DNA of 64,000 bases, from positions 56,569 through 120,568 of the forward strand of contig JAGWSF010000069.1 of assembly GCA_028876385.1 (NCBI GenBank), read 5' to 3'. Source of the stretch: Acidobacteriota bacterium (GTDB lineage: Bacteria > Actinomycetota > Acidimicrobiia > Acidimicrobiales > Palsa-688). The notes beneath the pieces were generated by a model that saw only the letters and a list, made by a program, of their open reading frames with translations, was not told the origin of the DNA and searched no databases. Positions 26,605 to 36,179 of the stretch are shown here, in pieces. Position numbers and translations under genes: made by a program. Position 1 is the stretch's first letter, and the number at the start of each line of letters is the position of its first letter.

Positions 26605-28002
26605 CTAGACGGATTCGCCCCGCTTGACCTCGGTCCACAGCGAATCGTCTATGGCCGCGCCGCGCGCCGCGGCCAGTTGCTCCATGGCGACGAAGCGACC
26701 CCGGAACTTGAGGGTGGCGGCACGCAGAGACGCCTCCGGATCGAGGCTTAGGTGGCGGGCGATGTTGACCACCGAGAACAGCACGTCGCCGAGCTCGTCA
26801 TCTATCCGCCGGTCCGAGGGGGGCCCGGAAGCGACGGCGACGCGCAGCTCCTCCAGCTCCTCGTCGATCTTCGGCCACGCCTCTTCGGCGTTGTTCCAGT
26901 CGAAGCCCACCGAGGCGGCCTTGGACTGGACCTTGACCGCGTACAGCAGGGCGGGGAGGCCGGCCGGGACGCCATCCATGACGCTGGACCGCCCTTTTTC
27001 CTGCTTCTTCTGTTCCTCCCAGTTGGGGACCGCCTGCCCGGGGGGGCCGAACACGTGCGGGTGCCGGGCCACCAGCTTGTCGTGGATGCCCCGGGCCACG
27101 TCGGACAGGTCGAACTGGCCCGCTTCCGCGGCCAGCTGGGCGTGGAGGGCCACCTGGAACAGCAGGTCCCCCAACTCCTCCTCCAGGGCCTCGAAACCGT
27201 CGTCGCCTTCGAGGGCGGCGATGGCATCGAGCACCTCGTAGGTCTCCTCGAGCAGGTGGCGGGTGAGGCTGTGGTGGGTCTGGCGGCTGTCCCAGGGGCA
27301 CTCGGCCCGCAGGGTGCGCACCAGCTCCACGAAGCGGGTGAGCTCGGCGGCGACGGGCGCCTCCAGCACGGGCACGAAGACCGATGTCAGATGGTCGGGG
27401 TCGAACGACCGGTCGAGGTCATCCCAGGCGACCTCGAAGACCGCCTCGTCGGCCAGTCCGAGGCGCTGGAGGACCGTCACTCGAGGCCCATCGGGGACGG
27501 CCAGCTTCATCTCCGACAGGACCAGCCGGGTGTCGCACTGGCCGACGAGGAGGGGGCCGCTCCGACCGGCGGCCTCCACGGCGAAGCGGTGGCCGTCGAC
27601 CAGCTGAACCCCCCGGTCGAGGGGATCGAGGCCGAGACGACCCCAGGCCAGGTCGAGGAAGGAGATCGAAGGGATGACGTCGATCTCGACCCGCCCGTCG
27701 GCGCGCAGCAACTCGACGGTCCGTTCGGCCACGAAGGGCGAGCCCGGGACGGCGTAGAGGACCTCCCCCTCAGCCGCGGCGGCGACGAGCCGCTCGACCA
27801 CCCCGACGTAGACGTCGTCGATGGTGGCTGAACGCTCGTAGAGGTCGTCGAAGGAGGTCGCCGGCTCCACCAGATGGGCGCTCGGGTGGCGGGTGGTCCG
27901 CACGAAACGGACAGAGGTCCGGGCGATGGCGTCGACGACGGCCACGCTCACCGCTCGGGGGTCGCCGGGGCCGAGCCCCACGACGACGACCCTACCGGTC
28001 AC
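26605..28002 (-). CDS. mazG: MazG nucleotide pyrophosphohydrolase with N-terminal tetrapyrrole-methylase-like domain
   Basis: A 465-residue fusion. Residues 1 to about 215 resemble the SAM-dependent tetrapyrrole (corrin/porphyrin) methylase fold (VVVVGLGPGDPRAVS, YAVPGSPFVAERTVELL), as in YabN. From about residue 230 come two MazG modules: ECPWDSRQTHHSLTRHLLEE, EEELGDLLFQVALHA and a second IDDELGDVLFSVVNIARHL, each with the EExxE/ExxD metal-binding pattern. MazG removes aberrant NTPs to NMP plus PPi. The GTG start overlaps the upstream lipoprotein stop (GTGA). Confidence 0.92.
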   Translation of the reverse strand: MTGRVVVVGLGPGDPRAVSVAVVDAIARTSVRFVRTTRHPSAHLVEPATSFDDLYERSATIDDVYVGVVERLVAAAAEGEVLYAVPGSPFVAERTVELLRADGRVEIDVIPSISFLDLAWGRLGLDPLDRGVQLVDGHRFAVEAAGRSGPLLVGQCDTRLVLSEMKLAVPDGPRVTVLQRLGLADEAVFEVAWDDLDRSFDPDHLTSVFVPVLEAPVAAELTRFVELVRTLRAECPWDSRQTHHSLTRHLLEETYEVLDAIAALEGDDGFEALEEELGDLLFQVALHAQLAAEAGQFDLSDVARGIHDKLVARHPHVFGPPGQAVPNWEEQKKQEKGRSSVMDGVPAGLPALLYAVKVQSKAASVGFDWNNAEEAWPKIDEELEELRVAVASGPPSDRRIDDELGDVLFSVVNIARHLSLDPEASLRAATLKFRGRFVAMEQLAAARGAAIDDSLWTEVKRGESV

Positions 28003-28928
28003 TGCGACGGCGGCGGCTTGGGCGGGGTGATCTGACCCTTGGACCAGGTGCCGTAGCGGGGGTTGACCTGCACCTTGGCCGCGGCCACCACGCTGGACAC
28101 CTCACTCGGCGTCCCGAGGGCGGCCGTGAGGACCTGCTGAACTCCCGGCGACAGGCCCGGGGTGGTCCGGCGGCCCAGTTGGGCCACCACGTAGCCGTAG
28201 CTGGTGGCGATGGCCGGGGTCAGGTCGTTGGGTTTGGCCAGGGCCCGCACCGCGGCCTGCAACGCCGCCGGCTGAGCCTCCAGCGAGGTCTGGCTGTAGC
28301 AGATCTCCCCGCCCATGACCGCTCCGGAAGCGATGATGGCCTGGGCGTGGCTCTTGTCGAAGGTCGTCTCCTGGTAGACGCAGATCGAGGAGAAAAGGTA
28401 GGGCTGGATGTCGCCGTAGGGCGCCTGCAGATTGGACGTGCTGGTGGGGACGGGGGTCAGAGCCCCCTCCTCGGCCAGCTGACGGATCTGGAAGGCCCGG
28501 ATCCCGGGCGTGAACTGGGCCCAGGAGGCGCCGCGTATGTACTCGTTGATGGCCTGCGAGGCCACCAACTGGTCCTGCGTGAGGGAAATGGAGTGGGCGA
28601 CCAGGTACTGGTCGATGGCCTTGGTGGCCACCAGATCGGCCAGGATGTCGCCGGCGAAGGTGGTGCTGTAGGTGCCGGGTCCACCGCTGCCGACCACGGT
28701 GGCGCCGTTACCCCCCTGAGCGGTGCTGTTGCCTTTATCGAACCCCTCGACCCACGTCCGGTTGGCCGCCCACCCGGCCATCTCGGAGTTGAGCTGGTTG
28801 ACGGTGATCACCGAACCGTTGACCGTCGCCGCGTACGGCGACGCGTCGCAGGCCGACAGGGCCAGGGATCCGACGCCCAAGGCGCAGGCCAGGGCTCCGA
28901 CACGAAAGACTGCTCTGACTCTTGTCAC
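27999..28928 (-). CDS. SurA-N-like secreted lipoprotein
   Basis: A 309-residue lipoprotein. The GTG at 28928 overlaps the mfd stop (GTGA) and gives a signal peptide [19 protein letters not shown] ending in the lipobox LSAC. The mature part starts ATVNGSVITVNQLNSEM, the beginning of a SurA-N/peptidyl-prolyl-isomerase-associated domain. A Gly/Ser/Thr loop follows, then a helical region; I do not see a complete parvulin domain. It is probably an extracytoplasmic folding factor or chaperone. The C-terminus is Pro/Lys-rich. It sits between mfd and mazG. Confidence 0.78.
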   Translation of the reverse strand: MTRVRAVFRVGALACALGVGSLALSACDASPYAATVNGSVITVNQLNSEMAGWAANRTWVEGFDKGNSTAQGGNGATVVGSGGPGTYSTTFAGDILADLVATKAIDQYLVAHSISLTQDQLVASQAINEYIRGASWAQFTPGIRAFQIRQLAEEGALTPVPTSTSNLQAPYGDIQPYLFSSICVYQETTFDKSHAQAIIASGAVMGGEICYSQTSLEAQPAALQAAVRALAKPNDLTPAIATSYGYVVAQLGRRTTPGLSPGVQQVLTAALGTPSEVSSVVAAAKVQVNPRYGTWSKGQITPPKPPPSQ

Positions 28929-31900
28929 GACGTCGCCGATGCTAGTGAAGGAGCCAACTCCTCTAGCAAAACGGTCAGGTGCTCGGCCGGGTCGGTGGTC
29001 TTGGGCAGGGTGAGGACGAGCTGGCCGGTGTCCTCCTTGTACACCGCCTTGGGGGATATCCGGTTGAGCCGCACCCGCTGGCTGGTCTTCAGCTCGAGCG
29101 GGCTGAGCCGGGCCGTGTAGCTGGCGCCGGTCAGGCCGCCCCCGCCGGCCACGACGGCCACCTCGCGGATCCCGAGCCGGGCGCACGCGGCGCGCAGATG
29201 GGCGATGCGCAGCAGGGCCGTGGCCGGGGCCGGCAGCGGACCGTAGCGGTCCAGCCACTCCGACTCGATGTCGGCCACCTGGTCGTGGGACGTGACCGTG
29301 GCGAGGCGCCGGTAGGCCTCGAGGCGGAGGTCCTCCCGGGCCACGTAGTCGGCGGGCAGGTTGGCCGTGACCGGCAGGTCCAGCTTGATCTCGGCCGGTT
29401 CCCGGGGTGTCTCACCCTTTAGCTCGGCCACCGCCTCCGAGACCATTTGCACGTACAGGTCGTAGCCGACCGCCGCGATGTGACCGGACTGGTCTCCACC
29501 GAGGAGGTTGCCGGCGCCGCGGATCTCCAGGTCCCGCATGGCGATCTTGAAACCCGACCCGAGCTCGGTGTGCTCGCCGATGGTGCGCAACCTCTCGTAG
29601 GCCTCCTCGGAGAGCACCTGCTCGGGCGGGTACAGCAGATAGGCGTAGGCCCGCTGGCCGGCCCGCCCGACCCGGCCCCGGAGCTGGTGGAGCTGGCCCA
29701 GCCCGAGCCGGTCGGCCCGGTCGACCACCAACGTGTTGACCGTCGGCATGTCGATGCCCGACTCGATGATGGTCGTGCACACGAGGACGTCGTACTTGCC
29801 CTCCCAGAAGTCCAGCACGACCTTCTCCAAAGCGCCCTCGTCCATCTGGCCGTGCGCCGTGCCGATCCGGGCTTCGGGCACCAGGGCCCGCAGCTCAGCC
29901 GCCACCTTCTCGATGTCCGACACCCGGTTGTGCACGTAGAACACCTGTCCCTCCCGCAGCAGCTCGCGCCGGACGGCCTCGGCCACGGCCCGCTCGTCGT
30001 ACTCACCCACGTAGGTGAGGATCGGCTGGCGGTCGGCGGGCGGGGTGTGGAGGAGGGTCAGGTCCCGGATGCCGGTGAGGCTCATCTCGAGGGTGCGGGG
30101 AATCGGCGTGGCGGTCAGGGTGAGCACGTCCACGTCGGTGCGTAGCTGCTTGATGGCCTCCTTGTGGGTCACCCCGAAGCGCTGCTCCTCGTCGACCACG
30201 AGCAGCCCGAGGTTCTTGAAGGAGGTGTCCTTGGACAGGAGCTTGTGAGTGGCTACCACGACATCCACCGAGCCGTCGGCCAGCCCGTCGAGGACGGCTT
30301 TGGACTGGGCCGGGGTGAGGAACCGAGACAGCATCTCGACGCGCACCGGGTAACCGGCGAAGCGGTCGCTGAAGGTCTGGAAGTGCTGCGAGGCGAGCAG
30401 GGTGGTGGGCACCAGAACGGCCACCTGCATCCCGTCCTGCACCGCCTTGAACGCCGCCCGGATGGCCACCTCGGTCTTGCCGAACCCGACATCGCCACAC
30501 ACCAGGCGGTCCATGGGAGCGGGCCGCTCCATGTCCGCCTTGACCTCCTCGATGGCCTTCAGCTGATCGGGGGTCTCCTGGTAGGGGAAGGACTCCTCGA
30601 TCTCGCGCTGCCAGGGTGTGTCGGCGCCGAAGGCGTGGCCCGGGGCGTTCACCCGCTTCTGGTAGAGCACGACCAGCTCCTGGGCGATCTCCCGGACCGC
30701 CGAGCGCACCCTCGCCTTGGCCTTCTGCCAGTCGGAGCCGTTGAGCCGGCTGAGGGAAGGCGATTCGCCCCCGGTGTAGGGCCGCAGGAGGTCCACCTGG
30801 TCCGACGGTACGTAGAGCTTGTCGCCACCCTTGTACTCGAGGAGCAGGTAGTCCCGTTCGACGCCGCCGATGGCCCGCCGCACCATGCCCCCGAACCGGC
30901 CCACACCGTGCTGGTAGTGCACCACGAAGGAGCCGGTCTTCAGATCATCGAAGTAGGTCTCGGCGTTGCGGGCCCGGGCCCGGGGCCGCCGATGGGCCCG
31001 GCGCCGGCCGGTGAGGTCCCCCTCGGCCAGCACCGCCAGGCGCAGCGGTGGGTAGAGAAAGCCGCGTTCGAGCGGCGCCACGACGATCCGGGCCCCGGGC
31101 CGGTCGAGGTCGGCGCCGGTCTCGCAGACCTCGGCGGTGATCCCGTGGTCGCCGAGCAGGGCGGCCAGGCGTCCGGCACTGCCCCGCCCCTCGGCCCCCA
31201 CGACGATCCGGTAGCCGTCTCCCTGCAGGCCCCGCAGCTGGGCCATCAGCCGCTCCCCGTCGCCCACCACCGGATCCCATCCCGTGGCCGCCACCACCGA
31301 GGTGCCCGGCCCTTCCGGTGCGGCCGTGACCGTCCAGGCGGCCGCTTCGGTGTGGGACAGGAGGCGGTCGAAAGGCAGATGGAGGCGGGGGAAATCGTCG
31401 TCGGTGGCCTCCCACGTGGAGGCCAGCGTCCGGGCCAGCGCGGCCTCCTCGTCGAGCAGCTCGGCGGCCCGGTCCCGCATGCGTCGGGGCTCGACCAGCA
31501 GCACCAGCGCCCCCGGCGGGAGCAGGTCGACCAGGAGGTGCTCCTCGTCGGTGAGCCACGGCAGCCACGACTCCATGCCGTCGAAGACCAGGCCCTCGGA
31601 GAAGCGCTCCCACTGGACCCTCGCCCAGGGCGCCCGGCTGACCAGGGCCCGGGCCCGCTCCTGGACCTCGGGGGTGGGCCGCAGCTCCCGGCATCCGAAC
31701 AGCTCGACATGCTCCACGTCGGTCGTGGACCGCTGGTCCCCGACCGAGAAGCGGCTGAGGCGGTCGACCTCGTCGCCCCACAGGTCGATGCGTACCGGCA
31801 CGTCGTCGGTGGCCCCGAAGACGTCGACGATGGAGCCCCGCACGGCGATCTCGCCCCGGTGCTCCACCTGGTACTCACGTCGGTAACCGATGGAGACCAG

Positions 31901-32431
31901 CCGGGCGACCAGGTCCTCGGGGTCGACCTGATCGCCGCGGGTCACCGTGACCGGGGCGGTGTCCTCGACGTGGGGCCCCAACCTCTGGAGCAGGGATCGC
32001 ACCGGCGCCACCAGCACCTTGGGCATCCGCTCGGGGTGACCGAGAGCTCCGCTGCGCAGCCGCCACATGGTGCGCAGGCGCCGTCCCATGGTCTCGATGC
32101 TCGGGCTGACCCGCTCGAAGGGGAGGGTCTCCCACGCCGGGCAGACCTCGACGTGGTCGGGGCCGAGGAACGCCGACAGGTCGTGGGCCAGGCGTTCGGC
32201 CTCGGCGTTGGTCGGCACGGCCACCACCGTCGGGTGGCGACGGGACGCCTCGGCGATACCGGCGATGGCAAAAGCCCGAGCCGGCTCGGGGACGGCCACC
32301 ACCACGTGGCGCAGGTCGCGCAGGTCGGCGAAGGTCTCGTCGTTGCGCAGCAGCGGCAGCAGCGCGGCGAGTGCCCCGGATCCTCCCGGGGTCGGCGGCT
32401 GGTCGGTTCGGGGGGAAGGTATCTCGGTCAC
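28925..32431 (-). CDS. mfd: transcription-repair coupling factor
   Basis: A full-length 1168-residue Mfd, which removes RNA polymerase stalled at DNA damage and recruits UvrA. Domains in order are a UvrB-like N-terminal region, the RNA-polymerase-interacting/CarD-like segment ([20 protein letters not shown]), the superfamily-2 translocase with Walker [12 protein letters not shown] at about residues 646-656, [28 protein letters not shown], and the TRCF C-terminal domain. The GTG start has a GGAGA site and overlaps pth by 4 bases. Confidence 0.97.
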   Translation of the reverse strand: MTEIPSPRTDQPPTPGGSGALAALLPLLRNDETFADLRDLRHVVVAVPEPARAFAIAGIAEASRRHPTVVAVPTNAEAERLAHDLSAFLGPDHVEVCPAWETLPFERVSPSIETMGRRLRTMWRLRSGALGHPERMPKVLVAPVRSLLQRLGPHVEDTAPVTVTRGDQVDPEDLVARLVSIGYRREYQVEHRGEIAVRGSIVDVFGATDDVPVRIDLWGDEVDRLSRFSVGDQRSTTDVEHVELFGCRELRPTPEVQERARALVSRAPWARVQWERFSEGLVFDGMESWLPWLTDEEHLLVDLLPPGALVLLVEPRRMRDRAAELLDEEAALARTLASTWEATDDDFPRLHLPFDRLLSHTEAAAWTVTAAPEGPGTSVVAATGWDPVVGDGERLMAQLRGLQGDGYRIVVGAEGRGSAGRLAALLGDHGITAEVCETGADLDRPGARIVVAPLERGFLYPPLRLAVLAEGDLTGRRRAHRRPRARARNAETYFDDLKTGSFVVHYQHGVGRFGGMVRRAIGGVERDYLLLEYKGGDKLYVPSDQVDLLRPYTGGESPSLSRLNGSDWQKAKARVRSAVREIAQELVVLYQKRVNAPGHAFGADTPWQREIEESFPYQETPDQLKAIEEVKADMERPAPMDRLVCGDVGFGKTEVAIRAAFKAVQDGMQVAVLVPTTLLASQHFQTFSDRFAGYPVRVEMLSRFLTPAQSKAVLDGLADGSVDVVVATHKLLSKDTSFKNLGLLVVDEEQRFGVTHKEAIKQLRTDVDVLTLTATPIPRTLEMSLTGIRDLTLLHTPPADRQPILTYVGEYDERAVAEAVRRELLREGQVFYVHNRVSDIEKVAAELRALVPEARIGTAHGQMDEGALEKVVLDFWEGKYDVLVCTTIIESGIDMPTVNTLVVDRADRLGLGQLHQLRGRVGRAGQRAYAYLLYPPEQVLSEEAYERLRTIGEHTELGSGFKIAMRDLEIRGAGNLLGGDQSGHIAAVGYDLYVQMVSEAVAELKGETPREPAEIKLDLPVTANLPADYVAREDLRLEAYRRLATVTSHDQVADIESEWLDRYGPLPAPATALLRIAHLRAACARLGIREVAVVAGGGGLTGASYTARLSPLELKTSQRVRLNRISPKAVYKEDTGQLVLTLPKTTDPAEHLTVLLEELAPSLASATS

Positions 32432-33012
32432 GTCTCCGCTTCAGGTCCGGCGTCGCGCTTCCCATTGAACCGGTTCTGAGCCGTTCCGAGTCCCTCGACC
32501 AGAATGCATTCCACGGCGTCGGCCGCCACCTCGACGCTCACATCGAGTTCGGCCCGCTCCTTCCGGCTCGGCGCCTCGAGGACGTGGTCGGCGCCGCGCT
32601 CCTTGCCGCCGGGCGGCTTTCCGATCCCGATCCGCACCCGCGTGAAGGCATCGTCGTGGAGGTGGGCCTTGATCGAGCGCAGCCCGTTGTGCCCGGCGAG
32701 ACCGCCGCCGGCCTTGACCCGCACCGCTCCGAGCGGGAGGTCGAGCTCGTCGTGGACGACGACCAGCCGGCTCAAATCCTCGATGCCGTAGCGGCGCACG
32801 AGCGGGGCCACGGCGCGGCCGGAGTCGTTCATGTACGTCTGCGGGAAGGCCAGAGCCACGCGCCGGTCTCCTATTCGGATCTCGGCTACCAGAGCCTGTT
32901 CCTTGGCCCGCTTCAGGCTGCCGCCGTAACGGCCGGCGAGAACGGATATGGCGTCGGCCCCGGCGTTGTGTCGGCTGCCGGCGTATTCCCGGCCGGGATT
33001 GCCCAGCCCCAC
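32428..33012 (-). CDS. pth: peptidyl-tRNA hydrolase
   Basis: Pth cleaves the ester of peptidyl-tRNAs dropped by ribosomes. The landmarks are all present: GLGNPGREYAGSRHNAG (with the catalytic His), FPQTYMNDSG, VVHDELDLPLGAVRVKAGGG and HNGLRSI. The only ATG/GTG/TTG in frame is the GTG at 33012, which begins at the glycine-rich strand itself and so lacks the few residues (LLA or similar) that normally form strand 1. A CTG start 6-9 bases upstream would restore them. The gene lies between rplY and mfd, in the usual actinobacterial order. Confidence 0.93.
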   Translation of the reverse strand: MGLGNPGREYAGSRHNAGADAISVLAGRYGGSLKRAKEQALVAEIRIGDRRVALAFPQTYMNDSGRAVAPLVRRYGIEDLSRLVVVHDELDLPLGAVRVKAGGGLAGHNGLRSIKAHLHDDAFTRVRIGIGKPPGGKERGADHVLEAPSRKERAELDVSVEVAADAVECILVEGLGTAQNRFNGKRDAGPEAET

Positions 33013-33075
33013 TGCCAGCAGGTCCCAGGGAGTACCGGTGCGGGCCGGGCGCTCCCGACCGCTTCGACCGAGCAG

Positions 33076-33762
33076 TTAGGCCTCTCCCTCGCCGTCCCCG
33101 GCGGATGCCCCGCCGCTGGCGCCACTCTCCTCGCCGCCGGCCGCGCCCGCCGAGGTGTCCTCGGCGGCGGTCTCGCCGCCCTCCGCCGGGGCGGCCCCGA
33201 CCGAAGCCCCCGACAGGGCGCCCAGCACGATCATCTCGTCGTCGGGCACGTCGGTGGTCACGCCTGACGGCAGGCGGAGATCACCGACGCGGATGGCATC
33301 GCCGACCTTGAGGTCGTTGATGTCCACCTCGATCGAGGCGGGGATACGCCCGGGGGTGGCGTTGATGGTCAACGAGGTCAGCTGCTGCTCGACCATCCCC
33401 TGTTCGAGCTCCACGGCCTTGGCCTCGCCGATCAGCACGACGGGAACGTCGGCCGAGATGACCTCGTCCCGGCTCACGATCTGGAAGTCGACATGGACCA
33501 CCGTGTGGCGCACCGGGTGACGTTGCAGCGCCCGGGCCATGGCCAGATGGTGGTCCGAGCCGATGCGCAACTCCAGCAGCTGATTGGCCCCGGAGGCCCC
33601 CGAAAGGGCGTGGCGGAGCTCCCTCCCGTCGACCGACACGGAGACCGCTTCGGCGCCGTGGCCGTACACGACGGCCGGGATACGCCCGGCGGTCCGGAGG
33701 CGGCGCGACTCGCGCGATCCGGTCGCCCGGCCCGGCTCGGCTACCAGGGTGATCTCTGCCAT
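33076..33762 (-). CDS. rplY: large-subunit ribosomal protein bL25 (Ctc/TL5 type)
   Basis: A 228-residue bL25 of the long Ctc type, binding 5S rRNA. The 5S-binding domain (ESRRLRTAGRIPAVVYGHG, VHVDFQIVSRDEVI) is followed by the TL5 C-terminal beta domain (PASIEVDINDLKVGDAIRVGD). A Glu/Ala/Gly/Ser-rich acidic tail of about 45 residues ends the protein. Start at ATG 33762 with AGGAGCG; an ATG at 33801 would overlap the promoter -10. Confidence 0.95.
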   Translation of the reverse strand: MAEITLVAEPGRATGSRESRRLRTAGRIPAVVYGHGAEAVSVSVDGRELRHALSGASGANQLLELRIGSDHHLAMARALQRHPVRHTVVHVDFQIVSRDEVISADVPVVLIGEAKAVELEQGMVEQQLTSLTINATPGRIPASIEVDINDLKVGDAIRVGDLRLPSGVTTDVPDDEMIVLGALSGASVGAAPAEGGETAAEDTSAGAAGGEESGASGGASAGDGEGEA

Positions 33763-33800
33763 CGCTTCTGCGCTCCTCGTTCCTGAAAACAGACCGTGCA

Positions 33801-33806
33801 ATCCTA
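33801..33806 (-). promoter_or_regulatory. -10 element of the rplY transcript
   Basis: TAGGAT on the minus strand is followed by about 38 bases of leader with an AGGAGCG ribosome site before ATG 33762. The hexamer fits the TAnnnT pattern seen before other genes here. Confidence 0.45.
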
Positions 33807-33840
33807 GCCGGTCCCGGCCGGCTGGCCGGCTCGGCCCCCG

Positions 33841-34869
33841 TCAGGTCTGGTTCTCGCCGCCGAATATCTGCGAGACCGAACGGTCGCTGAAGACGGCGTC
33901 GATGCAGTCGGCGACCACTTGGGCGATCGACACGACCTCGATCTTGTCGATCTGCTTCTCGGGAGGAAGCGGGAGGGTGTCGGTCACCACGACCCGGGCG
34001 ATACCCGAATTCTTGAGCCGGTCCACGGCCGGGTCGGACAGCACCGCGTGGGTGCACATGGCCCACACCTCGGTGGCCCCCTTGTCCAAGAGGATGTCGG
34101 CGGCGGCGCAGATGGTGCCGGCGGTGTCGATCATGTCGTCGATCAGGACGCACATGCGGCCCGAGACGTCGCCCATCACGTCGAGGGCCTGGACCTGGTT
34201 GACGGCGTCCTTCGGGCGCCGCTTGTACACGGCCGCCACGTCGACGCTCGACCCGGCGTAGCGGGCCGCCTGTTCGGCCACCTTGGTCCGGCCGGTGTCG
34301 GGGGCGACCATCACGAAGTCGCCGCTCGGGGCGTGCTCGCGCAGGTAGTCGGTGAGGAGCGGCACCGCCGTCAGGTGGTCCACCGGGCCGTCGAAGAAAC
34401 CTTGTATCTGGCCGGAGTGCAGGTCGATCGACATGATCCGGTCGGCGCCGGCGGCGTGGAAGAAATCGGAGACCATGCGGGCCGTTATGGGCTCCCGCTC
34501 CTTGGACTTGCGGTCCTGTCGGGAGTAGCCGTAGTACGGGCACACGGCGGTGATCCGCTTGGCCGACGCCCGCTTGGCGGCGTCGATCATGATCCACTGC
34601 TCCATGAGCGAGTCGTTCACCGAACGCCCGGGTGACCACCCGTGGGACTGCATCACGAACACGTCGGCGCCGCGCACCGACTTCTCGAAGCGCGGCCTCA
34701 TCTCACCGTTGGCGAAGTCCACCAGCTTGGGATCGGCCAGGTCGACACCCAGATGGGCGGCGACGTCCCGGGCCAGGGCGGGATGGGTCCTCCCGGTCAT
34801 GACGTGAAGCTTCCGCTTCGGGGTCAGCTCGATGGAGGCGCTGCGCCCGCCTTCTTCCTCAGTGATCAA
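33841..34869 (-). CDS. prs: ribose-phosphate pyrophosphokinase
   Basis: A 342-residue PRPP synthetase, making phosphoribosyl pyrophosphate from ribose 5-phosphate and ATP. Motifs are FANGEMRPRFEKSVRGADVF, the ATP loop YYGYSRQDRKSKEREPITA, metal-binding SIDLHSGQIQGFFDGPVDHL and the PRPP loop VLIDDMIDTAGTI. The start is TTG with a GGGGGCC site, 46 bases after glmU, whose UDP-sugar product pathway it often accompanies in actinobacteria. Confidence 0.96.
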   Translation of the reverse strand: MITEEEGGRSASIELTPKRKLHVMTGRTHPALARDVAAHLGVDLADPKLVDFANGEMRPRFEKSVRGADVFVMQSHGWSPGRSVNDSLMEQWIMIDAAKRASAKRITAVCPYYGYSRQDRKSKEREPITARMVSDFFHAAGADRIMSIDLHSGQIQGFFDGPVDHLTAVPLLTDYLREHAPSGDFVMVAPDTGRTKVAEQAARYAGSSVDVAAVYKRRPKDAVNQVQALDVMGDVSGRMCVLIDDMIDTAGTICAAADILLDKGATEVWAMCTHAVLSDPAVDRLKNSGIARVVVTDTLPLPPEKQIDKIEVVSIAQVVADCIDAVFSDRSVSQIFGGENQT

Positions 34870-34915
34870 AATGGCCCCCGGTTCCCGGTCGTCGTCCTCA
34901 TGGCCCCAGTTGCCT

Positions 34916-36022
34916 TCACTCTACCGGCCCCGCACCCCCGCCGAATCCGGGCCCGGTGACCTCGCCCTCGGCCAGGCGGGCGCCCGGCGCCAGATGGGCC
35001 CACGGCCCCACCCGGGCGTCGGCCCCCACCACGGCGTTGGTGCCGACCGTGGCCGTGACCACGGCGCGGGCCCCCACCCGGCAGTCGGCGAGTTGGGTGT
35101 AGGGGCCGAGTTCGGCTCCGGTCTCCACGACGGTGTGCCCCTGGAGCTGGGTCCCCGGGTAGAGGACCACGTCGGGCGCCAGCTCCACCGTGGAGTCGAC
35201 GTAGGTCGCCTCGGGATCGACCATGGTCACCCCGCGGCGCATCCAGCGCTCGTTGATGCGGGCCCGCAGCTCGGCTTCGGCCACCGACAGCTGGTGGCGG
35301 TCGTTGACCCCTGCGGCCTCCATGGGATCGTCCACGACCATCGAGACCACGGGGTAGCCGGCGTCGTGGAGCACCTCCACGACGTCGGTCAGGTAGTACT
35401 CCCCCTGCGAGTTGTCCGGGGTGAGGCGACGCAGCGAAGGCGCCAGCACCGACCGGCGGAACACGTATATCGACGTGTTGATCTCGTCGATGTCGAGCTC
35501 CTCTTCGGTGGCGTCGGAGTGCTCCACGATGCGCCAAACCCGACCGTTGCGGTCGCGCGTGACCCGGCCGTAACCGGTGGGCTCGGCCACCCGGGCGGTG
35601 AGGACCGTCGCCGCCGCTTCGGCCCGGCGGTGGGTCCGGACCAGCGCCGCCAGCGTCGGCGGGCGAAGCAGAGGCGTGTCGCCGGGCAGCACGATGATGT
35701 CGTCGTCTTCGGTGTCGTCCTCGGGGAACGCGGTCAGGGCCACCGACACCGCGTCTCCCGTGCCGCGCTGGACCCGCTGCTCCACGAAATCGATGTGCAG
35801 GCCGGGAGGAGGTTGCTCACCGATGACCTTGGTGACCCTCGACGCGCCGTGGCCGACGACGAGCACGGCCCGCTCCAAGTCGAGCTCGGCGAGGGCGTGG
35901 AGCACGTGCAGGACCATGGGCCGGCCGCAGAGCCGGTGCAGGGGCTTGGGTCTCTCCGAGTGCATCCTCGTGCCCTCCCCCGCAGCGAGCACTACGGCCG
36001 ACAGCTTGTTCGCGGCGGGCAT
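34916..36022 (-). CDS. glmU: GlmU-type bifunctional enzyme lacking most of the acetyltransferase domain
   Basis: A 368-residue protein against about 450-500 in usual GlmU. Residues 1 to about 240 are a complete N-acetylglucosamine-1-phosphate uridyltransferase: LAAGEGTRMHSERPKPLH, GRPMVLHVLHAL, VLPGDTPLL, INTSIYVF. The left-handed beta-helix begins normally (VELAPDVVLYPGTQLQG, VGPWAHLAPGARLAEGE) but stops at the coil matching E. coli residue ~345. It therefore lacks the later coils bearing the acetyltransferase catalytic His and acetyl-CoA contacts. Only 46 bases separate the stop from prs, so no missing exon-like remainder fits. The enzyme should make UDP-GlcNAc from GlcNAc-1-P, but not acetylate GlcN-1-P. 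Confidence 0.88.
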   Translation of the reverse strand: MPAANKLSAVVLAAGEGTRMHSERPKPLHRLCGRPMVLHVLHALAELDLERAVLVVGHGASRVTKVIGEQPPPGLHIDFVEQRVQRGTGDAVSVALTAFPEDDTEDDDIIVLPGDTPLLRPPTLAALVRTHRRAEAAATVLTARVAEPTGYGRVTRDRNGRVWRIVEHSDATEEELDIDEINTSIYVFRRSVLAPSLRRLTPDNSQGEYYLTDVVEVLHDAGYPVVSMVVDDPMEAAGVNDRHQLSVAEAELRARINERWMRRGVTMVDPEATYVDSTVELAPDVVLYPGTQLQGHTVVETGAELGPYTQLADCRVGARAVVTATVGTNAVVGADARVGPWAHLAPGARLAEGEVTGPGFGGGAGPVE

Positions 36023-36082
36023 GCCAACTGTCTAGCAACGACGGAGCCGGCAGCCAAACAGGCCCCCACCCCCGGGAGGTTC

Positions 36083-36088
36083 TATTTT
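36083..36088 (+). promoter_or_regulatory. -10 element of tRNA-Gln
   Basis: TATTTT in an AT-rich pocket 14 bases before the tRNA 5' end. Transcription would start in the GGGAAACCC stretch just upstream of the mature tRNA. Confidence 0.5.
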
Positions 36089-36102
36089 GTAGGGAAACCC
36101 GG

Positions 36103-36177
36103 TGGCGGGTAGTTCAATGGCAGAACGACGGCCTTTGGAGCCGTATGTTGGAGGTTCGAGTCCTCCCCCGCCAGCCA
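36103..36177 (+). tRNA. tRNA-Gln (anticodon TTG)
   Basis: A complete cloverleaf: acceptor TGGCGGG/CCCGCCA with the U1-A72 pair typical of glutamine tRNAs, discriminator G and an encoded CCA; D-arm GTTC/GAAC; anticodon stem ACGGC/GCCGT with loop CTTTGGA (anticodon TTG); T-arm GGAGG-TTCGAGT-CCTCC. It is on the plus strand, and the helicase gene starts at once downstream. Confidence 0.97.
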
Positions 36178-36179
36178 GC

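Noticed and set aside
30164..32479. Long plus-strand open frame opposite mfd
   Set aside because: The same codon-bias shadow: no recognisable domain, and fully covered by intact Mfd on the other strand.
34870..34915. Frameshift hiding the rest of the GlmU acetyltransferase domain
   Set aside because: Only 46 bases separate the stop from prs, and no frame there shows beta-helix hexapeptides, so the truncation is genuine within this sequence.
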